Origin: Phytophthora colocasiae
Taxonomy: Eukaryota > Oomycota > Peronosporomycetes > Peronosporales > Peronosporaceae
DNA length: 64,000 nucleotides
Assembly (NCBI GenBank): GCA_018806915.1
Contig: JAGKQI010000088.1
Location: 1,550,001 to 1,614,000 of the forward strand
Reading direction: 5' to 3'
Below, piece by piece: positions 31,670 through 41,614 of the stretch. The number at the start of each line of letters is the position of its first letter. Position 1 is the first letter of the stretch. The position numbers and the translations under genes are program-made. The notes below the pieces were generated by a model. That model had not been told where the DNA came from and made no database searches. It saw nothing but the letters and a program-made list of their open reading frames with translations.

Positions 31670-34456
31670 TTACGGGGAAGCGGCCCCAGCGGGGGGAGGA
31701 TCAAACTTGCCGGGGAGGCGGGGAATCCTAGTAGCAGGGTGGTCGATTGGGTTACTCAAGTACTGGTTACGCCACGGATCCGCCTCGCCACACTCCTCTA
31801 GAGCCTCGATCAGGTTCGCCGGCTCTGGGACGTTCGCGTTAGGATCCGCCTGGTTGGCGCGCCGAGAAACCACGCCGGGATACCAACGAACAACATCCAC
31901 CGCAGGAATGGGGAGGTGAAGGAAGAATGGATCCAATAGAATGTCGAGGTCAAACCACTGATCACGCATCATGGCGGGGAAGGAAGCGAGAAATTGACGC
32001 CAAGCAGACCCAGCGCGACTCCGTCTGGCCTTGCGAGCGACGTAATACTGCTGCAGCTCGAGATCCGCGGCTTGCATGGCAGAGGTGATTTCGAAGTTGT
32101 GAGTGGCCTCCCAGAGCGCCTGACGGTGCCGTTCTTCCAATACACGGGAAGTGGCAGCGACGGCTGCGAGTGGTGCTCTCTCTCGCTCGTGCAGGTCGAG
32201 GTCGAACGTGAGGGGCCCCGGATTCGGAAGGTCGTTCCACGGTTCTTGGGCCATCAGATCAAGCACGTTCACACCCGTGATCAACCCGTTGAGATAGTCG
32301 GTGCCGGGGGTCGGTGCAAGCCCAGCTTGTACCCGAGACGGGAACAGCCAACCCGAGGGGACCAACAACCGTTTCGCCAAAGAGTTGGCAATCAGGCCTA
32401 CGATCGAATACTGCCCGATCACCTGCGGATCCCACAGTTCGACGTCCACGGCCGCGAAGGCACGCTGTCGATCGTAGCCTGGGATGAAAGAGGCGACCGG
32501 GAACAGAGGCGGTTGGAGCCCGAGGGGCGGAGACCCGCCGAAAGGAGGTGACGGCGGTGACGGGGGACCCGGAGGTGATCCCGGAGACGGTGGGCCTGAT
32601 CTATCTGGAGATGGGCTTGAGCCGTCCGGAGACCCCGATCCACAAGCGCCAGAAGATCTGCCTCTCGGAACCTGACCGGACTCGCGCCGGTGCGACGAGA
32701 TAGATAGTTGGCGACTCATGCGTAGAACCTCGTCCTCCTCGGAGTCCTCCGCCTCATTGGAGAGTTCCGATTCAGCCTCAGGATTGGTTCCATTGCCGGG
32801 TTCGGGACTCTCGTCCTCTTCGGACGGCGATGAGAATGGGTGGCCGGGATCATAGTCGGAGTCTCCCTCTTCTTCGTCCGGTGATTCCCCATTGGTTGGG
32901 ACTGATCCGGGCTGATCAGCCGGTACCGGGGTCTGATCAGGGGCTGGAGTATCGGTTTCCTCCTCTCCGGCCTGCCCGGAAGCTTGATCCGCCAACAGAA
33001 CCAGCGGGCTCACCGTGGGTCCTGCCGGGGTCGGGACCGCCGTTGGCGGGGCGGGCTGGGTTGATCCGGGGGCTTCGGTAGCAGTGGTTCCTGGATCACG
33101 GGGGGCTGAGGAGCTCCGAGCTGGACGCTTGCGTGAGGAAGGAGGAACGGCGGAGGCGCTTCGAGATCTTTTGGTGGCACGGGCCGCCCGTCGATCCGCG
33201 ATCCACGAGGACAACCGAGCGGAGGAATCCTCGGCGTGATGCAGCTGTTGTTCGGCTTCTGCATAATCAGCGTCCAGCTCCTGATGAGCCTGTCGGAGCT
33301 CAACGTTCTGCTGCTGGAGTTGGTTGAGTTCCTGTGTCGCCGCATCCCGGGCGGAACGGGCCACGTCAAGGTCCGCGAGGGCCGATATGCGATCTCGGGT
33401 GGCGTCGTCCAGGTTGACATGGATCCGATCCCGATCCACCGTGACTCGATCGAGATCTTGCATCGCCTGATCCCGGTCGAGGCGGGCCTGGTCCAGGTCC
33501 GCAACGGCCTGATCTTGCTCGACAATTGCGGCACGATGCTGGACGGATAGCTGATCCCGGTCGTGTTGGATTATTTCCAGATTCCCCAAGGCGTCCGCCA
33601 AATCTTGCTCCAGACTGGATATAGCAGCGGCGTCGGCGGTCGTATCCAAAGGCGGAGCGCGAGAATCCGGTACGGATACGTCCTCCAGGGCGAGGTGTGC
33701 CCGGGCCAGCTCTGCCTGGTGGCTCTCTGCCTCGCGTTCCAGATATGCGACCTCAGCTCGAGCGGTGAGCAATTCCGCTTGGGTCCGCGTCAACTCCAAC
33801 CTCAACCGAGCTTCCTCCGCCGAAGGGCGAGTCTGATCAGCGGACGTGGCTATGGCCGCTTGTAGACCTTGGGAGGAATCGTTCCTCTGCCAGCGATCAA
33901 GGCTACGCTGAGTGAGAGTCAAGTCATGGCGCACGGCGGCGAGCTCCCGTTCGCGATCCTGAAGCTCATCCCGGAGTTCAATCTCCGTCTCCCCTGCTAC
34001 GCGAACTTCGGCCAACCGGAAGTCGAGATCCTCGGGCGCAGAGTCTAACCGCGCCTGGATCCGGGCCATTTGCCGTTCAGACTCCCGCCGTTCGGCGTCG
34101 TATTGAGCCCGCTGATCTTGCAAGGCGGCGATCGTGTCCCCACCGATAATATCTCCGTTTCCCGACCGCAGACGAGCGATTTCGGCGTTCAGCCGCAAGA
34201 TCTCCTCCGCCTGGTCATCCCGGAAGCGCTCCATATTCTCCATGTCAGACCGCAACCGGCGAACGGTGTCATCCAGGTGGTCCCGATCGCGACCCAAGGT
34301 CTCGCGCACCCGCTGGCTATGGGACAGCCTCGCTTGCAAGGTGACCAGCTCAGGGTCTACCCCAGGAGTTGAGAAGCGTGAGGCGGTGGATCGGATCGAG
34401 TGCTCGCTCGAAGGAGTTCTCGGCGTCAAAGGGGGCGAGGAGGGCGGATCAGACAT
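31670..34456 (-). CDS. Long antisense gene between pol and 3' LTR (928 codons, intact)
   Basis: On the minus strand the frame is open from inside the LTR (34732), and the first well-placed ATG, M-S-D-P-P, is at 34456. The layout is a Ser/Pro N-terminus (about 1-35) and a long Glu/Gln/Arg/Leu-rich coiled coil (about 40-420). A basic K-R-S-R/R-K-R-P patch, possibly a nuclear signal, lies near 425-445. Acidic and Pro-rich spacers run to about 645, and a conserved folded C-terminal domain (about 652-928) includes a hydrophobic helix and an R-W-Y-P-G motif. The coiled coil and C-terminal domain recur in C-2 and C-3. I recognise no known domain. Antisense ORFs in this position are known in some plant Tat-lineage elements (Grande). 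The function is unknown, and it could be a Gag-like or chromatin factor. Confidence 0.75.
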   Translation of the reverse strand: MSDPPSSPPLTPRTPSSEHSIRSTASRFSTPGVDPELVTLQARLSHSQRVRETLGRDRDHLDDTVRRLRSDMENMERFRDDQAEEILRLNAEIARLRSGNGDIIGGDTIAALQDQRAQYDAERRESERQMARIQARLDSAPEDLDFRLAEVRVAGETEIELRDELQDRERELAAVRHDLTLTQRSLDRWQRNDSSQGLQAAIATSADQTRPSAEEARLRLELTRTQAELLTARAEVAYLEREAESHQAELARAHLALEDVSVPDSRAPPLDTTADAAAISSLEQDLADALGNLEIIQHDRDQLSVQHRAAIVEQDQAVADLDQARLDRDQAMQDLDRVTVDRDRIHVNLDDATRDRISALADLDVARSARDAATQELNQLQQQNVELRQAHQELDADYAEAEQQLHHAEDSSARLSSWIADRRAARATKRSRSASAVPPSSRKRPARSSSAPRDPGTTATEAPGSTQPAPPTAVPTPAGPTVSPLVLLADQASGQAGEEETDTPAPDQTPVPADQPGSVPTNGESPDEEEGDSDYDPGHPFSSPSEEDESPEPGNGTNPEAESELSNEAEDSEEDEVLRMSRQLSISSHRRESGQVPRGRSSGACGSGSPDGSSPSPDRSGPPSPGSPPGPPSPPSPPFGGSPPLGLQPPLFPVASFIPGYDRQRAFAAVDVELWDPQVIGQYSIVGLIANSLAKRLLVPSGWLFPSRVQAGLAPTPGTDYLNGLITGVNVLDLMAQEPWNDLPNPGPLTFDLDLHERERAPLAAVAATSRVLEERHRQALWEATHNFEITSAMQAADLELQQYYVARKARRSRAGSAWRQFLASFPAMMRDQWFDLDILLDPFFLHLPIPAVDVVRWYPGVVSRRANQADPNANVPEPANLIEALEECGEADPWRNQYLSNPIDHPATRIPRLPGKFDPPPAGAASP

Positions 34457-34673
34457 CGTGGAGGAGTGGTGGTGTTCGAACAGCTTGTATCCCAGGTGGC
34501 AAATGTGGAAATAAGCCCGAAGTGAGCTGCGGCAGCCCAACTTCCGTGCTGGGGGCGGATGTGGTGAAGCGAACGAGAATCTTTCCCGGAGAGGCGATAT
34601 CAGCCACGAACCCGAAGAGAGCCGGAACAAGCGACAGGGGGGGACCTGTGATCCCCAGATCAGAGTCGAATCA

Positions 34674-34781
34674 GACAAAGGTACAATGGATCCCGCCGGG
34701 GAACAGGCAACAGAGACACCGGCGGAAGACAAAGGTACGATGGGTCCCGCCGGGGAATAGGCAACAGAGGCACCGGCGGAA
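34674..34781 (+). repeat. 54-bp tandem duplication in U3 of C-1 LTR
   Basis: Two units (34674-34727 and 34728-34781) share GACAAAGGTAC... and ...CACCGGCGGAA with few substitutions. It is not present in the C-2 or C-3 LTR. Confidence 0.8.
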
Positions 34782-35112
34782 GATCAAGTGGAGCGGCGTT
34801 CGTTGGAGATCCGAGTTCTACCGAGGGAAGAATGGGGAGATCGAGGGTGTTCTCGCGCGATCGGCGATGACGGGGTCCCAAGTGAGCACAATCGGCTCAC
34901 CCCGGCGCCCCGAAGCCTTCTAACAACATGATCCTGCTTCCCCGGCGGCGACGAAGCGGGATCACGCAGTGATCCTCTCCCGTTTAAGTACGAGATCAGC
35001 TCCGGATCAAGTTCAGCCCCAGGCACGACGCAGACTCTTCTGGTGGCCTGATCCGGATTCTCTAAACGACGACCAAGCGGGATCAGGCGGCGATCAAGTC
35101 CCGATTAAGTGC

Positions 35113-35204
35113 GAGATCAAGCTTCGGTTAAGTACGAGATCAAGCTTCGGTTAAGTACGAGATCAAGCTTCGGTTAAGTGCGAGATCAAGCTTCGGTTAA
35201 GTAC
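35113..35204 (+). repeat. 23-bp tandem repeat, four units, in C-1 LTR
   Basis: Four units beginning GAGATCAAGCTTCGG with one variable base near the end (TAC or TGC). The place in the LTR is similar to the 8-bp array of C-2, but the unit is unrelated apart from GATC. Confidence 0.85.
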
Positions 35205-35948
35205 GAAATCGGCTCACGATCAGGGTTAGGGGAACCCAGGTAGGGATCAGCTATGTAGCCAGTGTCATGTGATCGTAGGATAGTAAATCAGGATGGGATT
35301 AGTAGGCATAGGAATAACCATAAACAGACTCGAATTTGCCCTGAACCACTCAAGTGTCTTCGCTACGCCTGGAACCGGAAACTACATTGGCCCTACAAGC
35401 GTCAGGAAGGTAAGGATACGTGACCTAGTATAGCGGTTAAGTCTGGATAATATATTGGCCAGCTTTGCCCTATCTAGTGAACTATCCTTAAGGTGCATAC
35501 ATCGGATCGGAAGGAATTGGTTGTTTGGCCTAAGGATCCCGTCGAATCTCACCCCCTCAAGACCCCCGTTATCGGAAGCGGAAAACAACGGAAAGGAAGG
35601 GACTGAATCCCGAACATTGGACTATTGGAAGACCTGGATCAAGAATCAGGCACCCGGATCAAGGCTCGAGAACTCGCCTACGACCGGGATCAAGTACCCC
35701 GAGGTGGAGTGAAGAACTCCCACGCTACCTCAACCCCTGCGTCACGCAAGACTTTCTTCCGACCTACAAGACACCTTCAGTAGTCACCAGGAAGAGCGTA
35801 ACCCGCCTACCGACGGGTACACAAGGTGAACACTACACGCAGCAAGATCACGGATCATAGGGGGACCCCCTCCGTTAGTCGGTGTCTGGGCGCAAGTGGC
35901 GATCGCGATCGGCCTCAACCAGATTTTGGCCAGATCCGCTCCACCACA

Positions 35949-37300
35949 AGAGTTAAACTCATCGTCCGTCGTGGACGAGTCCGTCTTGGCCAGGGTCAAG
36001 ACGGCGTTGAACGCCAGGAGTGGATCGGAGATCCTCAAGAATCCCTCGGACCCCTTCTACTCCTTGCTGAAGGAACATGGAGACGTTGTCTCGAAGGAAC
36101 CACCGAGTGGTCTGCCTCCTGACCGAGGCGTTCGTCACGAGATCGACTTAGTTCCCGGAACTAAATACTGCGTGACCCGGCAGGAGTGGATCGGAGATCC
36201 TCAAGAATCCCTCGGATCCCTTCTACTCCTTGTTGAAGGAATATGGAGACGTTGTCTCGAAGGAACCACCGAGTGGCCTGCCCCCTGACCGAGGCGTTCG
36301 TCACGAGATCGACTTAGTCCCTGGAACTAAATACTGCGTGACCCGGCAGTGGCCTCTTCCTAAAGAGCAATGCGACGTCATTGACGCCTTCTTCCGTGCG
36401 AAGCACGCGGCGGGTCTCTTGCGCGAGAGCAAGTCTTCGCACTCCGCGCCAACGTTCTGTGTCAGAAAGCCGAATGGCAAGTGGCGTATCGTTCACGCTT
36501 TTAACAAGCTCAACGCTGCCACGATTCCGGCGCAGACGCCGATTCCTAGGAAGGGTGTTCCCCATAACAACATGGTGGGCTGCACCATGTACAGTGCGCT
36601 CGACTTAGTCGATGCCTACTATCAGTTGCTCATGCGAGCCAGTGATATTCCGCTTACAGCGGTGAGCACCCCGAGCGGTATGCTCTGGGAGTGGCTCGTC
36701 ATGCCCCAAGGGCTGTCGAATGCGCCTGCCACTTTCAATCGTCTAGTGATGCAGTTGTTTAGGCCCCTGCGAGCATTTGCACAGACGTACTTTGACGACG
36801 TGTTCGTCCACAGTCAGGCCGAACACGGCAAGACTGACGTTGAGGTGCACGTGGAACACGAGAGCAGTGCTCGAGTGCATGCGCACGAACAAGTTGTATG
36901 CCAACGCGGACAAGTGCGTCTTTGGCGCGGAAGAAATCCCCTTCCTAGGGTGCTTCATTGGGAAGCATGGCCTTCGTGCTGATCCAGCAAAGGTCAAGGC
37001 CATTGTGGATTGGCCGGTTCCCTTGAACCAGAAGGACTTGCGTAAGTGGCTGGGCTTGGCCAACTACTTGCACAAGTACAGCGAGAACTACGCTGAGTTG
37101 GCTCGGTCACTGTCGGATCTTCTTAAGAAGGATGCCGAGTGGGTATGGCGTGCTGAGCACGAGAGTGCATTCACTCGTATCAAGGATAGCCTGCTTCAGG
37201 CACCGATACTGGCGTTGCCAGACCCGATCTTCCGTTCATCGTCGTCTGTGACGCCTCGGACTTTGCCATCGGCAGTGCTTTGCTACAAGCGGACGCCGAA
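35949..37300 (+). pseudogene. pol: Reverse transcriptase, frameshifted (F-1)
   Basis: The frame 36230-36982 carries K-W-R-I-V-H, S-A-L-D-L-V-D-A-Y-Y-Q, M-P-Q-G-L-S-N-A-P and Y-F-D-D motifs. The YxDD catalytic pair is intact. A frame change shortly after Y-F-D-D (about 36830-36870) moves the thumb region to the frame 36777-37391 (G-C-F-I-G-K-H-G-L, then L-R-K-W-L-G-L-A-N-Y). A second shift near 37225 leads into RNase H. The upstream duplication also breaks the frame. Confidence 0.85.
36016..36347 (+). repeat. 166-bp tandem duplication before RT (F-1)
   Basis: Unit 1 is 36016-36181 and unit 2 is 36182-36347, differing at about half a dozen positions. The length is not a multiple of three, so the duplication breaks the reading frame into RT. 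The divergence between units suggests that it is old. Confidence 0.85.
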
Positions 37301-39178
37301 GGGCGCGAACGCGTCATTGCGTTTGAGTCTCGGCAGCTCAAGGCTGCTGAGAAGAACTATCCAGTTCATGACAAGGAGCTACTTGCGATGAAGTACGCTC
37401 TCGTCAAATTCAGGGTTCACCTGCTCGGCTCCAAGCCGTTTGTGATCTACACGGATCATGCGTCACTACGCACAGCGACGCAGTCGCCTCACCTCTCGCA
37501 GAGGATGGCCCGATGGCTCTCCTTCTTTGCGGAGTATAACTTTGAGGTGAAGTACAAGCCTGGCAGGCAGAACGTCCTCGCTGACGCGTTATCACGTCAC
37601 CCGGACTATGAGTTATCTCATGTCACCTCGGTGACGTCGTCCGTGACGTACATGGTTCGAGCAGCGTACGCTCAGGACGACTCTTGTGTCGCGCTGCTTC
37701 AAGCTTTAAGGAGCGATGAGTTTAAGGACTCAAAGGTGACTCTGTCACGACGCCTAAAGGCGAGACTCCAGCGCTATAACCTGGAAGGTGGTCTGCTGTA
37801 CTACAGCACGGGTCAGAATGACCCATCACGTGTGGTGGTTCCTCACGATGAGGACCTGAAGTATCGTATCCTTTATGAGGCCCACGACACGCCCACAAGC
37901 GGCCACCTCGGTCGCGAGAAGACCTACGGCTCGGTGAGCTCCATGTACTGGTGGCCGAACATGTACAAGGGGGTCAGCACGTACGTGCGCACGTGCGAGA
38001 CGTGTCAGCGGGTTAAACCCTCGCCGCATGCGGCGGCTCCTTTGGCGAGCTTGCCTGTACCCTCTGGGTGTTGGCAGTCCATGAGTATGGACTTTGTGTT
38101 TGGCCTGCCGAAGGACTCGGCTGGCAACACGGGTGTTGTGGTCTTTGTTGACCGTCTGAGCAAGATGGCTCACCTAGCGGCTGTGCCGGACACCGTCGAT
38201 GGCGCTGGTACAGCGACGATCTTTATCGACCGAGTCTTCCGCCAGCATGGGCTGCCAGAGACCATTGTCTCGGATCGAGACCCCCGTTTCACGGGTCAGT
38301 TTTGGACGTCCGTCTTTAAAGTGCTTGGCACTCGACTGGATATGTCCACGGCGGATCTTCCGCAGGCCGATGGTCAGACTGAGCGCGTGAATCGCGTCCT
38401 GGAGGACATCCTCCGCAGCGTATGCGCTGAAACGCCGAAGCGTTGGAGCGCTATGCTCCCTCTTGTTGAGTTCTCAATGAACAATGCGGTGCATGCCTCG
38501 ACAGGCTTCACCCCGTTCTACGTGAACGGCCTTGCGCATCCGCGCGTCCCGCTCACGCCGCCACGCGGTGGCCTCGGGCTTAGTGGGGGAGAGGCTGTGC
38601 CGTCGCTCGACTCCGAGCTAGCTGGTGTCAGCCCCCTTGCTGTTCGCAAGCAAGTCGATGACTTCCTCTCGATGAGGCTTAGCGTCTTACGCCGTGTGCG
38701 TGACGCAATGGCTGGAAGCCAAGATGTTCAAAAGGAACAAGCTGATGCCAAAGGCAGAAGCAACCTGTGGGAGTTCAAGGTCGGTGACCACGTTTTATTA
38801 AACGCTAAGAACCTGCCTACACACGCAGTGTCAGCCGTCTTCAAGACGAAGTTGCGGCCGTGCTTCATCGGACCGTTCACGGTCGTGGCCAAGAAGGGCC
38901 TGGCATACACGCTTGACTTGCCAAAGCGTATGCGAACACATCCTGTGTTCTACGTGGGCTTGCTTAAGCCATATCGGGACCCTGCTCTTGTGAGCTCGGA
39001 GGCGCTGGCGCCGAGTCGGACGAAGGCTGCGTGGCAGCAGGTGGCAGAGCCACAGGAGGTTGCATCCGAACCAACAGGTCTTGTCGATCCGGAGCAACGT
39101 ATAGACCCGCTGATGCAGCACCAGAGGTGCCTCAGACCGGTCCCCGCGACTCTAGGTCTCCTCGAGACCAGTCGCTAA
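37280..39178 (+). CDS. pol: RNase H and integrase (F-1), open over 632 codons
   Basis: RNase H: the first catalytic D is encoded just upstream (C-D-A-S near 37250), then D-K-E-L-L-A and T-D-H follow. Integrase: zinc-binding H-T...H and C-x2-C (C-E-T-C-Q), and the core with D in S-M-D-F-V-F-G, D in V-S-D-R-D-P-R-F and E in T-E-R-V-N-R. The C-terminal domain has a G-P-F motif, K-L-R-P and H-P-V-F-Y-V. All catalytic residues are present, but the gene is cut off from RT by frameshifts and a later shift precedes the chromodomain. Confidence 0.88.
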   Translation: MLQADAEGRERVIAFESRQLKAAEKNYPVHDKELLAMKYALVKFRVHLLGSKPFVIYTDHASLRTATQSPHLSQRMARWLSFFAEYNFEVKYKPGRQNVLADALSRHPDYELSHVTSVTSSVTYMVRAAYAQDDSCVALLQALRSDEFKDSKVTLSRRLKARLQRYNLEGGLLYYSTGQNDPSRVVVPHDEDLKYRILYEAHDTPTSGHLGREKTYGSVSSMYWWPNMYKGVSTYVRTCETCQRVKPSPHAAAPLASLPVPSGCWQSMSMDFVFGLPKDSAGNTGVVVFVDRLSKMAHLAAVPDTVDGAGTATIFIDRVFRQHGLPETIVSDRDPRFTGQFWTSVFKVLGTRLDMSTADLPQADGQTERVNRVLEDILRSVCAETPKRWSAMLPLVEFSMNNAVHASTGFTPFYVNGLAHPRVPLTPPRGGLGLSGGEAVPSLDSELAGVSPLAVRKQVDDFLSMRLSVLRRVRDAMAGSQDVQKEQADAKGRSNLWEFKVGDHVLLNAKNLPTHAVSAVFKTKLRPCFIGPFTVVAKKGLAYTLDLPKRMRTHPVFYVGLLKPYRDPALVSSEALAPSRTKAAWQQVAEPQEVASEPTGLVDPEQRIDPLMQHQRCLRPVPATLGLLETSR

Positions 39179-39552
39179 GCGATGGGTCGGACGACCAACG
39201 TTGTGGTCGTGCTCCTTCATCGAGCCGGCGCGGGTCTGCAAGCAATGCAGCGCGTCTACACTCGCAGCGCGAGAACCCATCGACCGCTCGTCCTCCTCCT
39301 GCTCTGCTCGATGAGCAAGGTGAGCCTCACTATCATGTGGATCGCCTGATGGCGCGGCGTCATCGCCAAGGTTACAACCAGTATCTGGTGAAGTGTCGAG
39401 GTTACCCTCACTCACAGAACTCGTGGGAGTTTGAGTTGCCACTACGGCAGGATTGCTCCGACATCGTTGACGCGTATGATCGGGCACACCCGGTGCCAGA
39501 CCGCCCGGTGGGCGTGCGACGGAGTCGCCGGGTGCCAAGCACCTCCCACTAA
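39031..39552 (+). pseudogene. pol: Integrase C-terminal tail with chromodomain (F-1)
   Basis: The frame 39031-39552 holds a chromodomain at about 39310-39480 (Y-H-V-D-R-L-M start, V-K-C-R-G-Y core, N-S-W-E-F). It is in a different frame from integrase, so one frame change lies between about 39100 and 39300. Stop at 39552. Confidence 0.75.
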
Positions 39553-40462
39553 GGTGGGAGTCCACAGGGTCGTTGCTGAGCTCAGGCTGACCCGTAGCTG
39601 CAATACTTGCAGCGAGCACGTCGGTGCCGTCGATGTGGCATCGAATGCTCAAACTGCAAGCGCAGTAGAGCTACATGCGCCTCGCGCGCGTGTTTCAAGG
39701 GTCTATGACCCTTTAACAACACTGGCCTATGGCCCGGAGCTTCGCGATCATGAAGCGAAGATGGTTCGTGATGAACAACCGTCTTAATGACGTTCTGTCT
39801 AAGCGACAAGTGGTGATGGAAACGGATTCTATCCGATCACCTGACGCTAGAAGCGTTCAATGGGTATGACTATGTCATGAGGCACTGTGGATGCCAGGGA
39901 TGCCAATGCATTGGACCTCGCATGCTGCATAGCAAGAAGGAGGTAGATATGCTCCTCCTGAGCGACAGCTTAGCTGTCTGGTGCTCGTTGTCGTGTCTAC
40001 GACTGTGCTGAGCACGTGTATTCACAAGACACAGTGTCTGTGACACATAGTGGCGCTTGCGCCTGCTTCAAGGACAACTTGGGCATCAATCCCTGCACAC
40101 AGTGCTCATCCGAGGGTCACATTAACAGTGAAGCGAGTGGGCCCCACTGCTGTGTGGTTCGTGGAACTGTTGGTAGCCTGGAAGGCTTGCCCTGTGGATC
40201 ACTGATCCAGTAGTATCATAGATACACCACCTGTGGCCTTCTTTCCATGCCCGTAGAGCCCCTTGACTTAAGCCAGTAGACTCCTGTGCTTGGTAAGCAT
40301 TGGGCCCAAGTGTGTACCAAGTGGCATCGCGTACGGAGGCGTGTAACACGCACAAGAGACAGCGCCGTCCGCGCAAGGCAAGGTGCCGTGGCCATCGGCC
40401 GATAATCGCGTCGTGTGTTTACACTTTCCGGATACGGTATCCGGAATCTTGGTGGGGGAGAG
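39553..40462 (+). other. Non-coding 3' region of F-1
   Basis: About 900 bp between the chromodomain stop and the 3' LTR. I see no coding signal and no antisense gene of the family C type. It ends in the polypurine tract at 40451-40462. Confidence 0.6.
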
Positions 40463-40844
40463 TGTAACGGGGATGTTACACGAATGTTTCTCGTTGGTGT
40501 GTGACACACGTGGATACATTTATGTGGGTACATAATGGTGTGGCACACACGAGGAGATACGTAGATAGCCTCAGAGCCTCACGTTGCATTTTGATTAGGA
40601 TTTAGTATGTTAGATACTAAATCCGATACATTTAGGATTAGGGCAATAAAGTCAATAAAAATCAGTTTGCATTTTACATAATTAGTGTTAGTTCCTTTAT
40701 TATAGGGACACTGATTGTGTGACTCCCGTATTTAGTGGACTACTTGGTTCTTGTATAGAACCGAAGGCAAGTGCCTTGCAAGCGAGACTCTACGAGTCAA
40801 CTAAACTTCCTCTGAGCCGTGCACACCTACGCAGCCCCGCTGCA
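40463..40844 (+). repeat. 3' LTR of F-1
   Basis: 382 bp, TGTAACGG...CCGCTGCA, next to a polypurine tract, which fixes the plus orientation. It shares about 240 bp of its 3' part with the LTR at 57433-57836. The U3 parts differ. The right flank enters integrase of H-1. Confidence 0.85.
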
Positions 40845-41614
40845 CTACCGCCGCGATAACAAGCCGTTCTCCACCATCGCTCTGGGGTAATAGCTCAGCC
40901 ACCCACGTTTCCGCCCTCAAAACTGCGTAATGCCAGGATCACCTCACGCGGTCGCACCTTGCGCCTCCCGCACTCTTGGCAGCCTCTCACCCAGCTTTTG
41001 GCCTTGCTCTGACGCCCTGGCCACCACTACACTTGAGCCATTCTCACGTACGTGTATGGTGCGCGCAGGTGCCCAGCCGACAAGGAGTCATGCGCCTCTT
41101 TGAACGCCACAGACCACAATTTAGGCGGCAATACAGTGCGCCTTCCACTTACAGTCTCGATCGTCACCAGTCCGTACTGCACGTTCATCTTTTGACCTTG
41201 GTACATACCTGCGTCTTGTGGCTTCGTCACCAACTTGCTCTTATTCTTCGCGTCAAGGATCTCCGTGTCCGTGAGTTGTAACGTCGGCTCTTGCAGTCGT
41301 CGCCTCTACAGTTCGCTTTGCTTCCCACTCGTCGCTACGCGGCTCGACCGCAATCGCGTCGCCCGTGCCGACTTCCACCTCAAACTGCGTATATCGGCCC
41401 TGCTGATCATCCACGTACACTGCTCGTTGCTCCGTGCTTCTGGAAGACCGACGTTGTGGAGTCCGTTCCTACTGTGGTCGTTCTGCCTCTAGAGCAACAC
41501 TATGAACTGTCGTATTCGTTAATGACGCACGCACAGTCGTACTTGATTCTCCTACGTCTTTATCCATTCCCATCGCGTGACCGCCCGCTACTGGTTTTCC
41601 TATCACCTTGAATG
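40845..41614 (-). pseudogene. pol: Old gypsy element H-1: RNase H-integrase spacer and integrase N-terminus
   Basis: On the minus strand, frame 41027-41233 encodes an integrase zinc-binding region (H-D-S, A-G-H-L-R, then W-W-P and C-Q-E-C-G further on near 40930). Stops and frame changes are present. It breaks at 40845, where F-1 is inserted, so the catalytic core is missing here. The upstream part of the element continues at 55677 across the C-2 insertion. It is more decayed than the A and C copies. Confidence 0.7.

Larger units (their letters stand above)
26324..35948 (+). mobile_element. Family C Ty3/gypsy retrotransposon C-1, 5' end missing
   Basis: Begins inside protease (equivalent to C-2 45881) and runs through pol to 31312. 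An antisense gene (34456-31670) and the 3' LTR (34560-35948) follow. Pol is dead by several stops and frameshifts, while the antisense gene is fully open. Pol is very close to C-2, but everything after the pol stop, including U3, is much more diverged. The 357 bases between pol and the antisense stop (31313-31669) hold no gene that I recognise. It is inserted in F-1 at 35948/35949. Confidence 0.92.
34560..35948 (+). repeat. 3' LTR of C-1
   Basis: 1389 bp. It starts TGTGGTG and ends CACCACA (a 7-bp perfect inverted repeat) and follows a polypurine tract GGGGGCGGA at 34551. The first about 650 bp (U3) differ strongly from C-2, whereas the last several hundred bp are almost identical. No 5' LTR is visible in the window. 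The right flank continues F-1 sequence. Confidence 0.9.
35949..40844 (+). mobile_element. Family F Ty3/gypsy retrotransposon F-1, 5' end missing
   Basis: It lacks its 5' end in the window because C-1 is inserted at 35948. Order: RT-connecting region with a 166-bp duplication, RT, RNase H, integrase, chromodomain, a non-coding 3' stretch, a polypurine tract GGTGGGGGAGAG, and a 3' LTR (40463-40844). It has a conventional single RNase H with intact T-D-H and C-D-A-S motifs, unlike families A and C. It is inserted in the integrase of H-1. Confidence 0.88.

Noticed and set aside
31994..34514. Plus-strand frames opposite the antisense gene
   Set aside because: They are short, overlap one another, change frame and show no conserved motif. 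They look like shadows of the 928-codon minus-strand gene.
39553..40462. Antisense gene in F-1 like that of family C
   Set aside because: Only short, overlapping frames on both strands, with no similarity to the family C antisense protein.
40845..41614. Host gene between F-1 and C-2
   Set aside because: The minus strand encodes integrase zinc-binding motifs that continue the H element found beyond C-2.
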